Positions 22,973 through 34,528 of a stretch of 64,000 nt of DNA are shown one piece after another. The notes beneath the pieces were generated by a model that saw only the letters and a program-made list of their open reading frames with translations, had not been told where the DNA came from and did not search any database. Numbering within the stretch: position 1 is the stretch's first letter; each line of letters opens with the position of its first letter. The DNA is from Lanius collurio (Eukaryota > Chordata > Aves > Passeriformes > Laniidae), in NCBI GenBank assembly GCA_020086605.1, contig JACBWW010000012.1, positions 12,957,855 to 13,021,854 of the forward strand, in the 5' to 3' direction. The translations under genes and the position numbers were made by a program.

Positions 22973-24949
22973 AGTCATTTGTTTTCAAAGATGTTCCTGT
23001 TTAAATGTCTTGACAGTGTACAGATGATCTGTACGGAGCAGGCAATAATCGGAAAGCCTTGAGATGCTCAGTCATGCTTTATTTCAAAGCCCTGACCTGT
23101 GCAGGATACCTTCTGAATGTGTCTGACCATTTCCTCTGATTTCTGAACCCTCAGTGGCAGATATTTGTCGTGGGTTCCCATGAGTGAGAGCAGAGAGGCC
23201 ATTGGTAATCCTAATGCCCTTTCAATATTTGGTGAAAACATCTAAAGCAAATCAGGGAAATAATGTTTACATAGCATGGTCCTGAAATCATTAGCAAGCT
23301 GGCTGGCAAATTAGAATTTTTAAAAAAGGAAAATTTAATTAAGTAATGACATAGTTATAGTGCAGTTTCATGTCCTCCTCCTAGACAAGCATTCATTATG
23401 AGCTTGAGTAAATATCAGATATTTATCACATAAGATGTTAAATATTTAAATCTTCCTGTAACAGATATATATTCCTACCTGGTAGGTTGCTGTTCAATAT
23501 TGAATTAGAAGGACAAGTTTCTCTTAAGTTGTTTTCTTGTTTGGGTGTCAGCTTGTAATGCTCAAGCATTGAACTGGGTGAAAGATTTTTTTCTATAGTG
23601 ATTTTGTGGTTAAGTGCCTACTCCAGGCATTAAGGCTTTTATTTCAAAAGAATGTTATCGCAGCCTGGTCCAGAAGAGTCTGGTCAGTGGCAACCAGCAC
23701 CTGCAGCTGGTACTTTAGTCTGAAGGCATGGAAATTGTTCTGCTGGCTTTCATGAGACATCTCCCATACTGGTATTTGCAATAAGGGTGCTTTTTTGGGG
23801 GGGGAAGCAGGATGTTAATCAAGCATGCTGTGAGCTCTGTTTGGCCAAACCTGCCATGGTCTTTTCCATGAGTATTTGTGCATCCCAGCTGCCACATCAT
23901 TACATAGAAAGCTTATGTAACACATAAGTACCTGAGTACTTGGGTGTCAGGTGCTCCAGTCTGGAAGAAAATTTTGCTTGGGTAAACCTTCTAAGGTTCC
24001 AATGTGTTGTTTTTTCCTCTGTTTATGTTCCATTATTCCTGTCATCATTTCCTAGTCTCTAGAAAAGAAGCTGCAAGTGGTTCCTATAGTTTAGCCATGA
24101 AGATGTTGGTCAAGGGAAGCTGGAGTCATTGCATTGCTCCTTGATCAGCAGATCTTCATAGAAACTTAGAAATAGATCTGGAGTCTCATGACTACGAGCA
24201 TGCTTGGAACAGCAAAATACCATGGAGCCAGAAGGAAATGTATTACTACACCTTGTGTCTGGTTTGTCACTGTGCCACCAGTTGAAAGGGCATTTGAGGT
24301 ATGTAGAATAAAGAACAGCTTATAAAGTGGAATCAATTGTGTTGCATGTGATGTCTTCAGCAAAGGTATTCTCATGTTATTGCCTTGTTCTCTTTGGGTT
24401 TTTTTTTTATTTCAGAAAAAATACATCAGCTATTTGTAGTTTTGAATCCATTTGGAAGCAGTCAAAACATTAACAGCTAGGTCAGAAAAACAGATGCATT
24501 CCTTCGTCGTAATTGCATATGATAATCCTATCCATTTTTGTTATTTTAAAGGAAATTATACTGATGTTAAATTAGTCTTTGGTTTGAGTTCTGTGCAAGA
24601 CCCACAGCAGAGTTATCTTTGCTTTGGAATTGACAGAAGTGCACTGTTAGTCATTCAGTCATTTAGCAGCAACCCAGCAAATGCCAAGCTGTGTAACTAT
24701 AAATCAAAAACTAACATTTGCTACCACCTTTAAAAAAATTGCTGACATATTAGAGAGATGCTAAATGAGCCTTATTGATGTTTCATTCTAATTAAATACA
24801 AGGTAAATGTTCAGTAATTGCACCTTTCATTAAAAAGTGAATGTGTGATTTGCTAAGCTTCCCAGCACTGTCCTTTAAAAATCATCAGAAAATATTTTGG
24901 CCTGGTGGAGTTAAGTCACTATAGCTTAGCAATGTGTTGGTAACTTAAT
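22973..24949. other. Non-coding stretch with enhancer-like AT-rich parts
   Basis: No gene is seen. Parts of 23225-23480 and 24440-24830 are AT-rich with many homeodomain-type TAATTA/ATTAAA words and no repeat character. That is how conserved non-coding sequence often looks. A G9 run occurs near 23797-23805. This reading is an impression that needs alignment to other genomes. Confidence 0.35.
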
Positions 24950-25680
24950 AAGCTGTTGGCATTTGCTTTGGAGAAATCGTCCTTCATAGGCAAAGTTGTC
25001 TGACTTCTTTCACTATACATTCTTTCTTCATGTGAAATAATATAATAATGCTTTACTGTGACCTGTGCTGGGGATCTTTGTGCATGGACTGAAACTGCTT
25101 GGCAGCAGTAGAATCATTTGGTGACAAACATGCTGATTTCATTACACCCATCCATCTCATTTTCATGGTAGATCACCTACTGCTGCTGTGTGCTTAGGCC
25201 TGAGCAGCTCCGTGTTACAAAATGGAGCCGTCACCGCGGTTATTTTTTATGTTGTTGGAATTAATAAATGTTGAACTTTGTCAGTACTGCAGGTGAGTTT
25301 ATGCCTCCTATAAAAGTCTGGCACATATCATTCTGTGAAAGAAGATAGGGAAATTTACATTTTTGCCTGCTTTAAATTAGGATTTGTATTAACGATTTAG
25401 GCTATTGTGTTATGAGAGCATCAATTTCATCTTTTCCAATGATTCCTTTTAATGAAATTGTTCAAGGCTCAGCTCACCACAGAGGAGAGGCTGCTCTCTG
25501 CATTATTGGAGCCAAGTTTAGGTCACAGATCTTGGCTCTTCTATCATGAGAATCGTTCAATACAAAACATGGACAGGCCAGAGAACAATTTTCAGCTAAT
25601 TCCGTGATTGCTTTGAAAGCAGTGGTGAAAAGCACAGGAGTTAATGAGTCTCTCCATTACTTACCCATTCCAACTAACTC
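24950..25680. promoter_or_regulatory. Candidate conserved non-coding element (enhancer-like)
   Basis: The segment is free of simple repeats and transposon wording, and all frames are broken. Around 25225-25240 it keeps several CpG dinucleotides (gccgtcaccgcgg) within otherwise AT-rich DNA. CpG is normally lost quickly in methylated neutral sequence, so its retention suggests constraint. The flanks hold 'ggaattaataaatg' and other TAAT-type words typical of developmental enhancers. The call is inference from composition only, and the boundaries are approximate. Confidence 0.35.
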
Positions 25681-25829
25681 AGAAAGCTAAATAGAAAAAG
25701 CCCCTGATTTTCAACTGCAGCTATTTTTTTTTGCTGTCCCCAAAATAGACCTGTTTCAGCTGAGAAGGAGGCATCTCTCTAGTAAAAGATCAAATGTTTG
25801 AAAGGCTGATTCTGCTTCTTTCTGTTCTC

Positions 25830-25940
25830 GTGTCTGTCAGTGGCCTTGGAAAAGTCACTTCATCTTATTTCTGTCTTCACATCTGTAAAGATAATATTTT
25901 CCTACTTCATTAGGACTGTGACTTTGCAGTGTTTGAGCTG
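25830..25940 (+). mobile_element. MIR-type SINE relic, forward orientation
   Basis: The words ggccttggaaaagtcactt (25842-25860), then catctgtaaagataat (25880-25895) and 'cctacttcattaggactgtga', follow the MIR body in order. The consensus reads 'gaccttgggcaagtcacttaacctctctg...catctgtaaaatggggataataatacctacctcatagggttgt'. The core and the adjacent body are covered, while the tRNA head and L2-like tail are lost or unrecognisable. It is an ancient copy from before the bird radiation. Confidence 0.75.
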
Positions 25941-26069
25941 CTTGAGAAAACACAAGTGCAATTAACTACAAAGTAGCCCTGAGCACAATTAAAAATACAA
26001 TATTTCCTTTTTCTTTGTGTGTACTTGCTATATGTTTAAAAATACCAACAAACCCCTATAAAATCCACC

Positions 26070-26117
26070 AAAAAAAAAAAAAAAAAAAACAAAAAAACCC
26101 AAACAAACCAAAAAAAG
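26070..26117. repeat. A-rich tract passing into A/C-rich sequence
   Basis: A run of 19 A is followed by 'caaaaaaacccaaacaaacc'-like sequence. Similar tracts occur at 34463-34528, 44563-44612 and 54337-54424. Confidence 0.9.
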
Positions 26118-26269
26118 AGCCAGTTGAGATCTTCTCTGTTTCTTTATATAATGTCCTTTAAAAAGGAAGGTAGGCAGTCAGAGAAGAGTACACAAGTGCA
26201 AGAACTATATTGATAAACCAGCATCTAAATTCTTAAGGGAATAATTTTCATCACATTATGCATATGTGG

Positions 26270-26470
26270 GTATTGAATTCAAAATGTGTTGCTACATACA
26301 ATATAATTATATATGCAACTTATACAAATATAAATATTTTTAAATTAAATATACTTAGTATTTATAAAAGCTATAATATTATGTAATCATGTGTGCTCAA
26401 GTACTAATATAAAGATAAAATTTAGTATACACACTAATAATCGGATCGGTACAATAATATATTTTATATT
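26270..26470. other. Very AT-rich patch
   Basis: Roughly 200 bases consist mainly of A and T, with many ATAT and TAAT words, between the A/C tract and the MIR/L2-type tail at 26688. It could act as an easily unwound or matrix-attachment-like region, but nothing in the sequence proves a role. Confidence 0.6.
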
Positions 26471-26687
26471 CAGGATGTTCTTGAGTGGCTGTTCCCACTT
26501 CAAAGGTGTTTTCATAGGTTCCTGCCCTGAAGTATTTTTACTGTGGCAAAACTCTGAAAGCCTTTCTTCTAGGGCATCCTTTTTGCATTCCCTAGATAGC
26601 ACTGACAGAAAGCTAATTTCCTTGTTTTCATGTAAACAAGGAAGGCTGCAATTCAGAATGTTTTGTCTGGCGCAGAAGAGACAAATG

Positions 26688-26765
26688 ACAGTAATAATAC
26701 CTATCTCTTGTATAGCACATCTCAGACCATTTGATCTAAGTAGGAGTCAGGTGCTATCAGGGAAT
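26688..26765 (+). mobile_element. MIR/L2-type SINE 3'-region relic
   Basis: gtaataatacctatctcttg (26691-26710) is followed by 'tatagcacatctcagacc', 'gatct' and 'aggagtcaggtgctatca'. This follows a sauropsid MIR/L2-type phrase, 'ataataatacctagctcttatatagcacttttcatc...gatctcaaagcactttacaaaggaggtcagtatcatt'. The 128-codon stop-free run at 26391-26777 crosses this relic and is therefore not a gene. Confidence 0.5.
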
Positions 26766-26777
26766 ACCAATTCCTGA

Positions 26778-29700
26778 TGTGTAATCTGTGGCCTGAGTCC
26801 TGAATGCTCCCTAGATCCTGGAGTACTACTACATTGTGTCCAATGATGAAAACACAGACAAAAAATCTAGGGCTTTCATAAGGTGGAAAAGACAAGAGAA
26901 TAATCCAGGTTTATGGGCTTTGAGAAACGTGCTTTTAGCAGATGCAATTCATTTCGGAATGCACCTGAGTTGTGATGATGCTACAGACGTGGGTAGAGTT
27001 TAAAGAGTTTGGAGCTTAAGGATCGCTTTATGCCTGGCACAGCTGGACTGTTATCCAGATTTACATTTCCTGCCACAGTGCTGTCAGGGAAAGGGGCAGC
27101 AGTGGCGGCTTCAGCTCTTCAGGTCATAGCTGAGGCTCAGGGGTTCATCCAGTGGTTCTGTCTTCCCTTCTCTGTGTGTTTTAGCAGTAGCTTCCTTGTG
27201 ATTTGTCTGTCTCTGGATCTATTCTGAGGAAAAAAGGGTCTCTAAAAAAATTCCTCTGTGAAATACACTCAAATGTTGGGAAAGTCCCCAAAAGAAGGAA
27301 CCTGTGTGCTTCACCTTCAGGAATGTGCAGCTTTTACTGTTGAGTGGGAATGACCGGAGGGAAAGAATGCCAGGAAGGAGGGAGAGAACTCCTGGACTTG
27401 GTTTTGTATTGTAACTGCAGCATCACTGATGTGAATGTGATTATGAGTTTGTCTGGTCTTTGTAAGTGATGTATGACTTCTGCTGAAGCTGCTCTGCATT
27501 TTTTCTCCTGATGCTTCCAGGCTCTGACTTGCAAAGAGGTCAGCTCTGCAAGGAGAAGCTGACATGATGAGATGCAATTCTTGAAAATCCTTTTTAGTGA
27601 TGGTAGATAGGGAAAAAGCCCCCGTTAGTCAGGGTCAAGGTAAAACACTAGGACTACAGTATATGGGGTTTATGATTACTAAGTTCCTCTTAAAAATAAC
27701 TTAAGTTCAGTGTTGTGGGGAAAAAAAAAAAAGCTTTGCTGATCTGAATCACCATTCACCTCTTCACCTTAAACTTGACTTGTTGAAATAGGGCAAAAAG
27801 GCCACCTAAACTCTGTGGATGATCATACAGTACCTTCTTATGCAGTCTGGCTTTTGAGACAGCCTAAAATGTGAATGAGTCAGGCCAATATAAAGAATAA
27901 CGTATTTTGCCGAATTTGCAGGCATGTCTTCAGTTATTGAGGCATGACCATAAAGAGGAGTTAAATGTATTACACTTGTTTTAATTATACCTGCTGAACT
28001 GTAAGAAATGTTTTATTGCTCTTCAGTTTTTGGTGGAAGCTACTCAAGGTAATAATAGTTGTTTTCCTTAAAACAAAGCTTGTCAACCAACACTGTACAC
28101 ACATCAAAATATTCCCAAGATAACAGTGCATATAGAATAGAGATAACAATGAAAGACTGAGTGTCTGCATGTGAATTTCTCTATTAAATATATAAGGAAT
28201 ATTTTGCTTAAGATTGCTGAAAATTAAGGTAGATATGATTACGTAGATACTTACCCTTCCTGTTGGTTATTTAGTAGTGGTAACGAGACTTGCTCCTAAC
28301 AGTATATACCAAAAATAATTGAAAAAACTAGATATGTACTGTAGAAATTGCTGCATTTATGTATGTGTGCATATATACATGTATATAATTTTTAATTTGT
28401 GACTTGTATGGCATAAATCCACAGATTTCATAATGATAAATTATCTGAGCAAAAAAAAAAAGAAAATTCACGACAAAGAACCTGGCCAGTGATGCTGGAA
28501 ATACGGAGGCCAGGGGAACCTCAAACAGTGGAGTTTAAGGAGCAAGCAAAGTTTGCCTGATAAATGCGACGCAATCTGCCTCAGTAAAAGTTTGCATTGT
28601 GGAAATAGAGTTGCCTTGTTAAAAGCCAGTAATTGTAACTCATTCAATTAAGCTCTTACTTGTATAGAGAGGTGTGGCAATGATGTGGAGCATGAAGTGC
28701 AGGAGTCTACAGTGTGAATGTGCCCATGTGCAGGCTCAGGACAAGACAGGCATGGCTGGGCAGAAACCAATTTCAGAAACCTTTTCTTTTGGGTGAACTG
28801 AACTGTTTTTTAGGATCTGATATCTCAGATCAGATTTTAAGCTAAAAGATATTTCCAGGTGCTAGTGTGAGGCCACTTGGGTTTTGCACATGTTGATTTT
28901 TTATTTTTGTTTTGGTTTTTTTCATATTTACATAAAAATTGTGACATGCAGAGAGACATAGAGGAAGGTTTTTGAGGTGAAAATGCATTTCTAATAAAAT
29001 TTTCTCTATTATAATTTCTTTGCTTGGAAATACAAACTTTTGGTACTCTTCTTCTGTAGCTGGCGCTGCTTGAGTGAGAAGGGAAACACTTTTATATAAC
29101 TATATAGATCTTTGTTATCATACATTGCCTTGCTGAGACCCAAATTTTAACTTGAAATACTTTTTTTTATGATTGCTGCAGCTTTTAAAATAGCCAAATA
29201 TTACAGTTTTCTTTCAGTAGGTAAATATTTAATTCTTCTTAAGAGCATGATGAGATAATATGTGGGGGAATGAAATGATATCAACATGACTTACATCATC
29301 CTCAAAGACAAACCTTTTTTTTTTTTTTGTTCAAATCCTGATTTATTTAAACTATCTTGCACTGAATAAACTGTTTAATGATACATACATTTAGTTCCCT
29401 TTTTCAATCTCTTATTTGTTGGCTTTCTTTTGCTAGCCTGTTATGTTCTCAGCAGCCCTGTTTGGTATTATACTTTTTTGATGTTCTTCTTTGATTAGAA
29501 TATCTCTAAAAATCTAAAATATATTTCATCCAAAACAGTAATTAGGGAAAAAAATTGTCTGTGATCAGCATTACTTGAACATGAAATGTTAAAATTAGTA
29601 ACAGCATGAAAGTCTTCCCATTCATCATAGCAGGTAGCTTTTTTTCCCCTGTTGTTGAGAGGGGAGAGGTGCCCAGCCTGGCTAACTCCAGCATTTGCAT

Positions 29701-31590
29701 GTGAAGGACATTTCAAAGAAGAAAGCAATCGTGGCAATTACTGTAGGGGAAAAGAAGGAGCTAATAGAGGCTAGTGAAACCTTGATATGTCAAAATTAAA
29801 GTAGAAGAGATATATAAGCTGTTGCTGTAATTCATCTTCTGTAAAAGAGAGATGCAATGGAGATTCGTGGTGGGAAAAGTGGTTTGATGATATAAAAAGC
29901 AAGAGTTGTTTTCTTTGAGGGGGATCATCAGTTGAGCAAAATGGATTTACACAGAACTACCTGATTTAAACCAGGATGGGACCTGTCCTTTGACCTTGTT
30001 TCTCTGATATTAAGGGGAGAAATTATTTTCCATTGCCAAAAAAAGCAAAACCAGAAATCTAACTACATTATGGGGAAAGTGAAAAGACTTTAATATTTTG
30101 CTGGCAAATATTTTAGCAGTATTTGTAAACTATGTATAGATTCTTGAGTCATATTTCTTAAATAATTGCTAGGCACAATTTCAGTCTACTAGAATTTATT
30201 AAAGATATTATGAAATTGGAGTAGGGATGAATTCCGTACACATCGAGTTGCCAAAATAATGCTTAGACCATTTTACAGTATGCATTTAAATGAAAGTTTA
30301 CCTCAGAACTTTGCCATAAAGCACAACATACCATCCTTCATAAAACGTTTGTTTGATAATAAGCTTTTAAGAATACATCTTATAAATCTGTTGGATTACA
30401 CTAGTAATGTTTATGTAGAAAATATGTTCCAATACAGCTCAGACTTTTAGAAGATAGAATTTGTCTGCACGTTACTTTGCCTGGGTAATGCTTTGACTTC
30501 ATTATTAGCTGGCTGATGATACTGGTGTTCTCAAACTGCTAAATAGATTCAGTGCATTATAAAATGCCTTCCTGTGGGATATTTAAAAACCTTAGATCCA
30601 GCCTTGATAATTGTTTCCATTGTTTTCTCTATGAATGAAAATAGTTATTGCAAATCTGTGTAAAAGTTCTAGAAATCCCTAGAATCTGACCTATGTATAA
30701 TTCTTTTCCCTCATTTAGTTGCCCAGTGCCATTCAGGCTCTGTCTTATGTTACATACCAGCATTGTCAAGCATCAGATATTGCTGTTTATATCAATCATC
30801 AGAAATTTGGTGACAAATATGAGCTGCCTCTTGCTTTACAAACCCCAAATGAGCAAGAGCATTGCTTTCTTAGAGTCAGGCTGTCCTTTCCTGTGTGTGT
30901 CATTTTCAGTTCTGAAGAAGCTGTAATGCATACAGAGCAACACAATGTACAACAGCAACCAGAAGCTGTTTTGTAAGCTCGAGGTGGGGCTCCTTGTGTG
31001 ACTGCAAATGCCATGTTTGGTATGGAAGACTTTTCCAGTGGCTTGAGACCCTCCAAGCTCACCTGCTCCCTGGCAGCACAGGCAGGCCAGGGCACCTTGC
31101 TCCATCAGGAGTGCTATTGTGCAGTTCCAGTTGTTACTGATAGCCAAACAGCAGGAATTCCATTGAGGAATACTGTGCCAGTGTGGATATTGTATATGGA
31201 GGCTAGGATATTAAGTTAAGTTCCGACATTTGGGAAGCAGCATTTTTATAACACAACTTTCTTATGATCCAGCATAGAGCCGATGTAATAGTGCTATAGC
31301 CCTATTTTATGTCTTCCTGTGGGATGGATACATATTTTTCGTTTCCATATAGCTGATTCCTGATGGTTCTACTTGCTCTCTTTTTCTTTCTTCTGGCACC
31401 TGCCATGCTGCAGCAGTTCTGCAGAGCAGGAGTTCTGCATTCATCTCTTCCACTGCCCATGCACTTTTTGTAAACTTTGCTCTTATTACTGCCCATCCCC
31501 CTCTCCACATTCAGATGTCTCAGCCTTTTTAGCCTCTTATGGTAAGGGGCAAGCTGCTTGGCCATACTTTAGGCAAAAAGCCTGGCTTAA
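26778..31590. other. Long non-coding stretch, simple repeats only
   Basis: No gene or confident transposon is seen in nearly 5 kb. Short A-rich runs lie at 27721-27732 and 28450-28461, and T14 at 29315-29328. The stop-free runs near 30693-31219 overlap on both strands and resemble nothing known. Confidence 0.5.
29315..29328. repeat. T14 homopolymer
   Basis: Fourteen T in a row within AT-rich sequence. Confidence 0.9.
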
Positions 31591-31594
31591 GGCT

Positions 31595-31825
31595 GTTTTG
31601 TTTAAAAATGGCTGCTTAAAATTAGGCATCCCAAGCTCTAGTCCTAAGGCACTCAAATAAGTGGCCTGTTTTTCAAACTGCTAACATCCCAATAGTTTCT
31701 GTGCAATGATTAGAAACTGCTGAATCTTAAGCAATTTTGAAAATTAGGCCAAGGATTTAGTTGCCTGAGGGTGGTATTTTCAAAAGAGTGTGGGTTAGGC
31801 CAACACAAAGTGCTTATAAGCACCT
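31595..31825 (-). repeat. Old unnamed interspersed repeat, copy 2 (inverted)
   Basis: tggcctgtttttcaaactg (31662-31680) followed by 'cccaatag' (about 31688-31695) aligns with the reverse complement of 2573-2615. The two ends agree well and the middle poorly. The rest carries repeated 'aaattaggc' words (31619 and 31741) and 'ttttgaaaattaggcc', typical of the same old sauropsid repeat wording. The shared family gives both copies support, although each alone would be weak. Confidence 0.45.
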
Positions 31826-33251
31826 TGCTTCTGTGGCAGCTTTAAGTGTGTGACTTTACAAAAGCTAATACTTTTCTTAAAAGGATAGTTATTCTGCCTT
31901 GTAGAGGGGCAGATGGGATTTATGGAAGCTGAAGCCAGGAAAGAAAATGCGAGGTATGCATACTTTCAGGTGCTGCGCTGTTAGAAATGTTAGCTTTTGA
32001 GAAATATTCTGAGAAGCCACTGAGAGTGGCCAGTCTGTGAGTTTAATAACATGTTTTTGATCTGTAAATGTTCCTGTCCCATGGTTAAAAGGTAACTATT
32101 TTTCTTGTCCAGTAATAACTACTGGTTTAACTGCAGTGTATTTTCTTTCACAACTGTGTGGTTATAGCAGAAATGAGCTATTGGCTGGAATCTTATCATT
32201 TATCTCGACTTCTTTTGGTTATTTGAAATGTGCCTGAGAGGTAATAGGTGGCAATTTGCATTCTTTTGTTCTGTGAATTTTACCTGACAGTCCTGTCTAC
32301 AGGCTCTTTTGTAAGGTTTAAAGGAGCACCAGAGATGGGAGGAAAAAAGCTGAGCAAAATCCCGACCTTGGCAGTACATATTTTTGTTGCATTAAGATTC
32401 TGCCAATTTAGGAAGGTTTCACTGAAGCAAATGCAGAAATAGGAAGGATCACAGCTCATCACAAAAGAAAAAGGAAAGGATTGTTATCTTCCTTCTCTGC
32501 TACACTTCCATTTAAACCAATTTCCCCCCTGCTACTTTTGAGAATTCAAATGAAGGACAAAAATTCCTGTATTCCTGAGACAGGACTTCCAGGAGGCTGG
32601 GTTTTTTTCCTATGTGCATATGAAAATTCAGAGTGTGTTCTTTAAATTATTTAAAGTGATGATCTATATGGAGACCTGCCTATAATGGAATATCCTAACA
32701 TGTAGTTTAACAATTTAAACGAGTATTGGGTAAAAAGGGTATGGCAACAGGATCTCATTAACAGAACAGATTTGATTTGAAGCCCTGATGCAGCTGTTGA
32801 CAGCATAATTAAAATGATTAATTTGGAGTAGAAGAAGTACTTTGAACTAATTTGAAAAAATGGTTATGATCTTGACCATACATCTGACCAGTGTTAGGCA
32901 GGTACATAGAAATGCTTAAAGGGAAAAAAACCCAAAAACTTGGAGTGTTTTAGCTGAAGGAGAGAAGGCTTTGTCTCAGATTCCTGTTTTTTCAGACATC
33001 AGGTATTTCCTAACAAAGAAATTAAGGTAAAAAAGCGAATGAAACCCTGACCTAAACACATGAATAAAAGCAGTTACATAAAATTTCTTTCCTAAATATC
33101 TAGGGATTTCTGCATGTGCTGTTTTGTCATGGAGAATTCTATTTAAAATCGTAATTAAGAGTATAAATATTCTTAAAGACTAATTCCATCTATTTCTTCA
33201 TTTAAAATACGATTGACTATATATTGTTGCATATATATTATATGTACTTTT
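31826..33251. other. Non-coding stretch, nothing recognised
   Basis: AT-rich unique-looking sequence with no gene or transposon I can support. Confidence 0.5.
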
Positions 33252-33286
33252 ACATATATATATATATACACACACATATATATTTT
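33252..33286. repeat. (TA)n(CA)n(TA)n compound microsatellite
   Basis: TA units pass to CA units and back to TA units over about 35 bases. Two overlapping stop-free runs here (33213-33449 and 33224-33418) encode only the resulting Tyr/Ile/His repeats and are artefacts. Confidence 0.9.
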
Positions 33287-34462
33287 AAAAATTATTTCCT
33301 TTCCTCTTTCTCTGTCTGGATCATGGTGGGAATTTCAGTTAATGCCTGGGGCAAAGTGCCCTGCAAGGATGTTTGGAATTCCTTTGCTCCTCATAAAGGA
33401 GATCTTTGGAATCTGTAAGAGGGTTAGAAAATACGTGGTTGTTCTGTAACAATTGGCTTAACTTCTGTAAGTTTCTTTTGTTTTCTTGATATAATAAATA
33501 AATGTTTGCTATGCTTCAGTTAGTCCCTAAAAGAAGAGCTGGGCTGTGTTTTCTAGTTTTTAAACAGGATTAGAATATCTCCCTCTTAATGTCAGCTATG
33601 TCACATGCTGTATTTTCATGGATGTTGTAACATTTACATTTAAGCTTATATATGTAAGCTTTCCTTTTGATTAGACACCTTATATCTCAGCATTTAGTTA
33701 CTCAAATCTCTAACACGAGTAATATGAATTGCTCCCCTCAGCTGGGGTTTGCAAGTTGTGCAGTATTAGCCTGTTCGAGCTTCTTTTTTCAGACTATTTC
33801 TCACTTTTGTGTAGGTGGGGCTACAGGGCTGTGAGGTGTAGAGAGAAAATGAAAACTGGGCAGCATTTTTAGCTAGAGAAAGTGTTCAATTTCATAGTCT
33901 CCTGGTGTTTGTGTATCAAAAGTGCATGTATGTTAAGAGTAGATATTTAATGTTAGCATCACAGTTTTGTCTGAATTGTGGCGCTTAAGGACTGTTTTAT
34001 TTCTCTCCTCTGGGCTTCTAGCTTCATAACTGCTTTTCCTTCCTTTTTATTATAGTAAAGATTCAACATTTTTACTGTAGGGGGACCAAATGGTTTGCTT
34101 TGTAAACACAAAGCCAAAGACACACTCTTCCTGCAAAAGTATTTTTTGTCACCGGCACTCGCCCCATCTGCCTGGGTGTCAAGGCAGGACTGGATCATGT
34201 GTGCAACATCCTTTTCTTTTAAAACGTGCAAAAGAGTTGACAAAGTGACTGTGTGATGCTGTGGGGCATGCTCCCAGTTTTCCCAGGTCTTCTGCCTGAA
34301 ACTGAGGCCTGATTTACCACACATGCAAGTAGTTTTCTTTGCTAAAGCTTCTGCATCCTAAATCTACAGTTTGATACTGCCTTAGCGATGGTAGCATATG
34401 TGTTTTCTGGAAGGCTAAATGCCTACTTAAAACATGTAAGTTTTTTTCTTTACACATTTAAT
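33287..34462. other. Non-coding stretch, nothing recognised
   Basis: No gene is seen. A 121-codon minus-strand stop-free run (33959-34324) shows no recognisable domain and no splice-site support. Confidence 0.5.
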
Positions 34463-34528
34463 AACCCCTCCAAAACCCCAACAAAAATAAAATAAAAAAA
34501 GTCCAACCAACAACCCCAAACCACCCAG
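34463..34528. repeat. A/C-rich low-complexity tract
   Basis: An 'aacccctccaaaaccccaac' like segment continues through an A-rich middle to 'ccaaccaacaaccccaaacc'. The tract is nearly free of G and T. Confidence 0.85.

Noticed and set aside
26391..26777. 128-codon + strand stop-free run
   Set aside because: It starts in an AT-rich patch and runs through the MIR/L2-type relic at 26688-26765.
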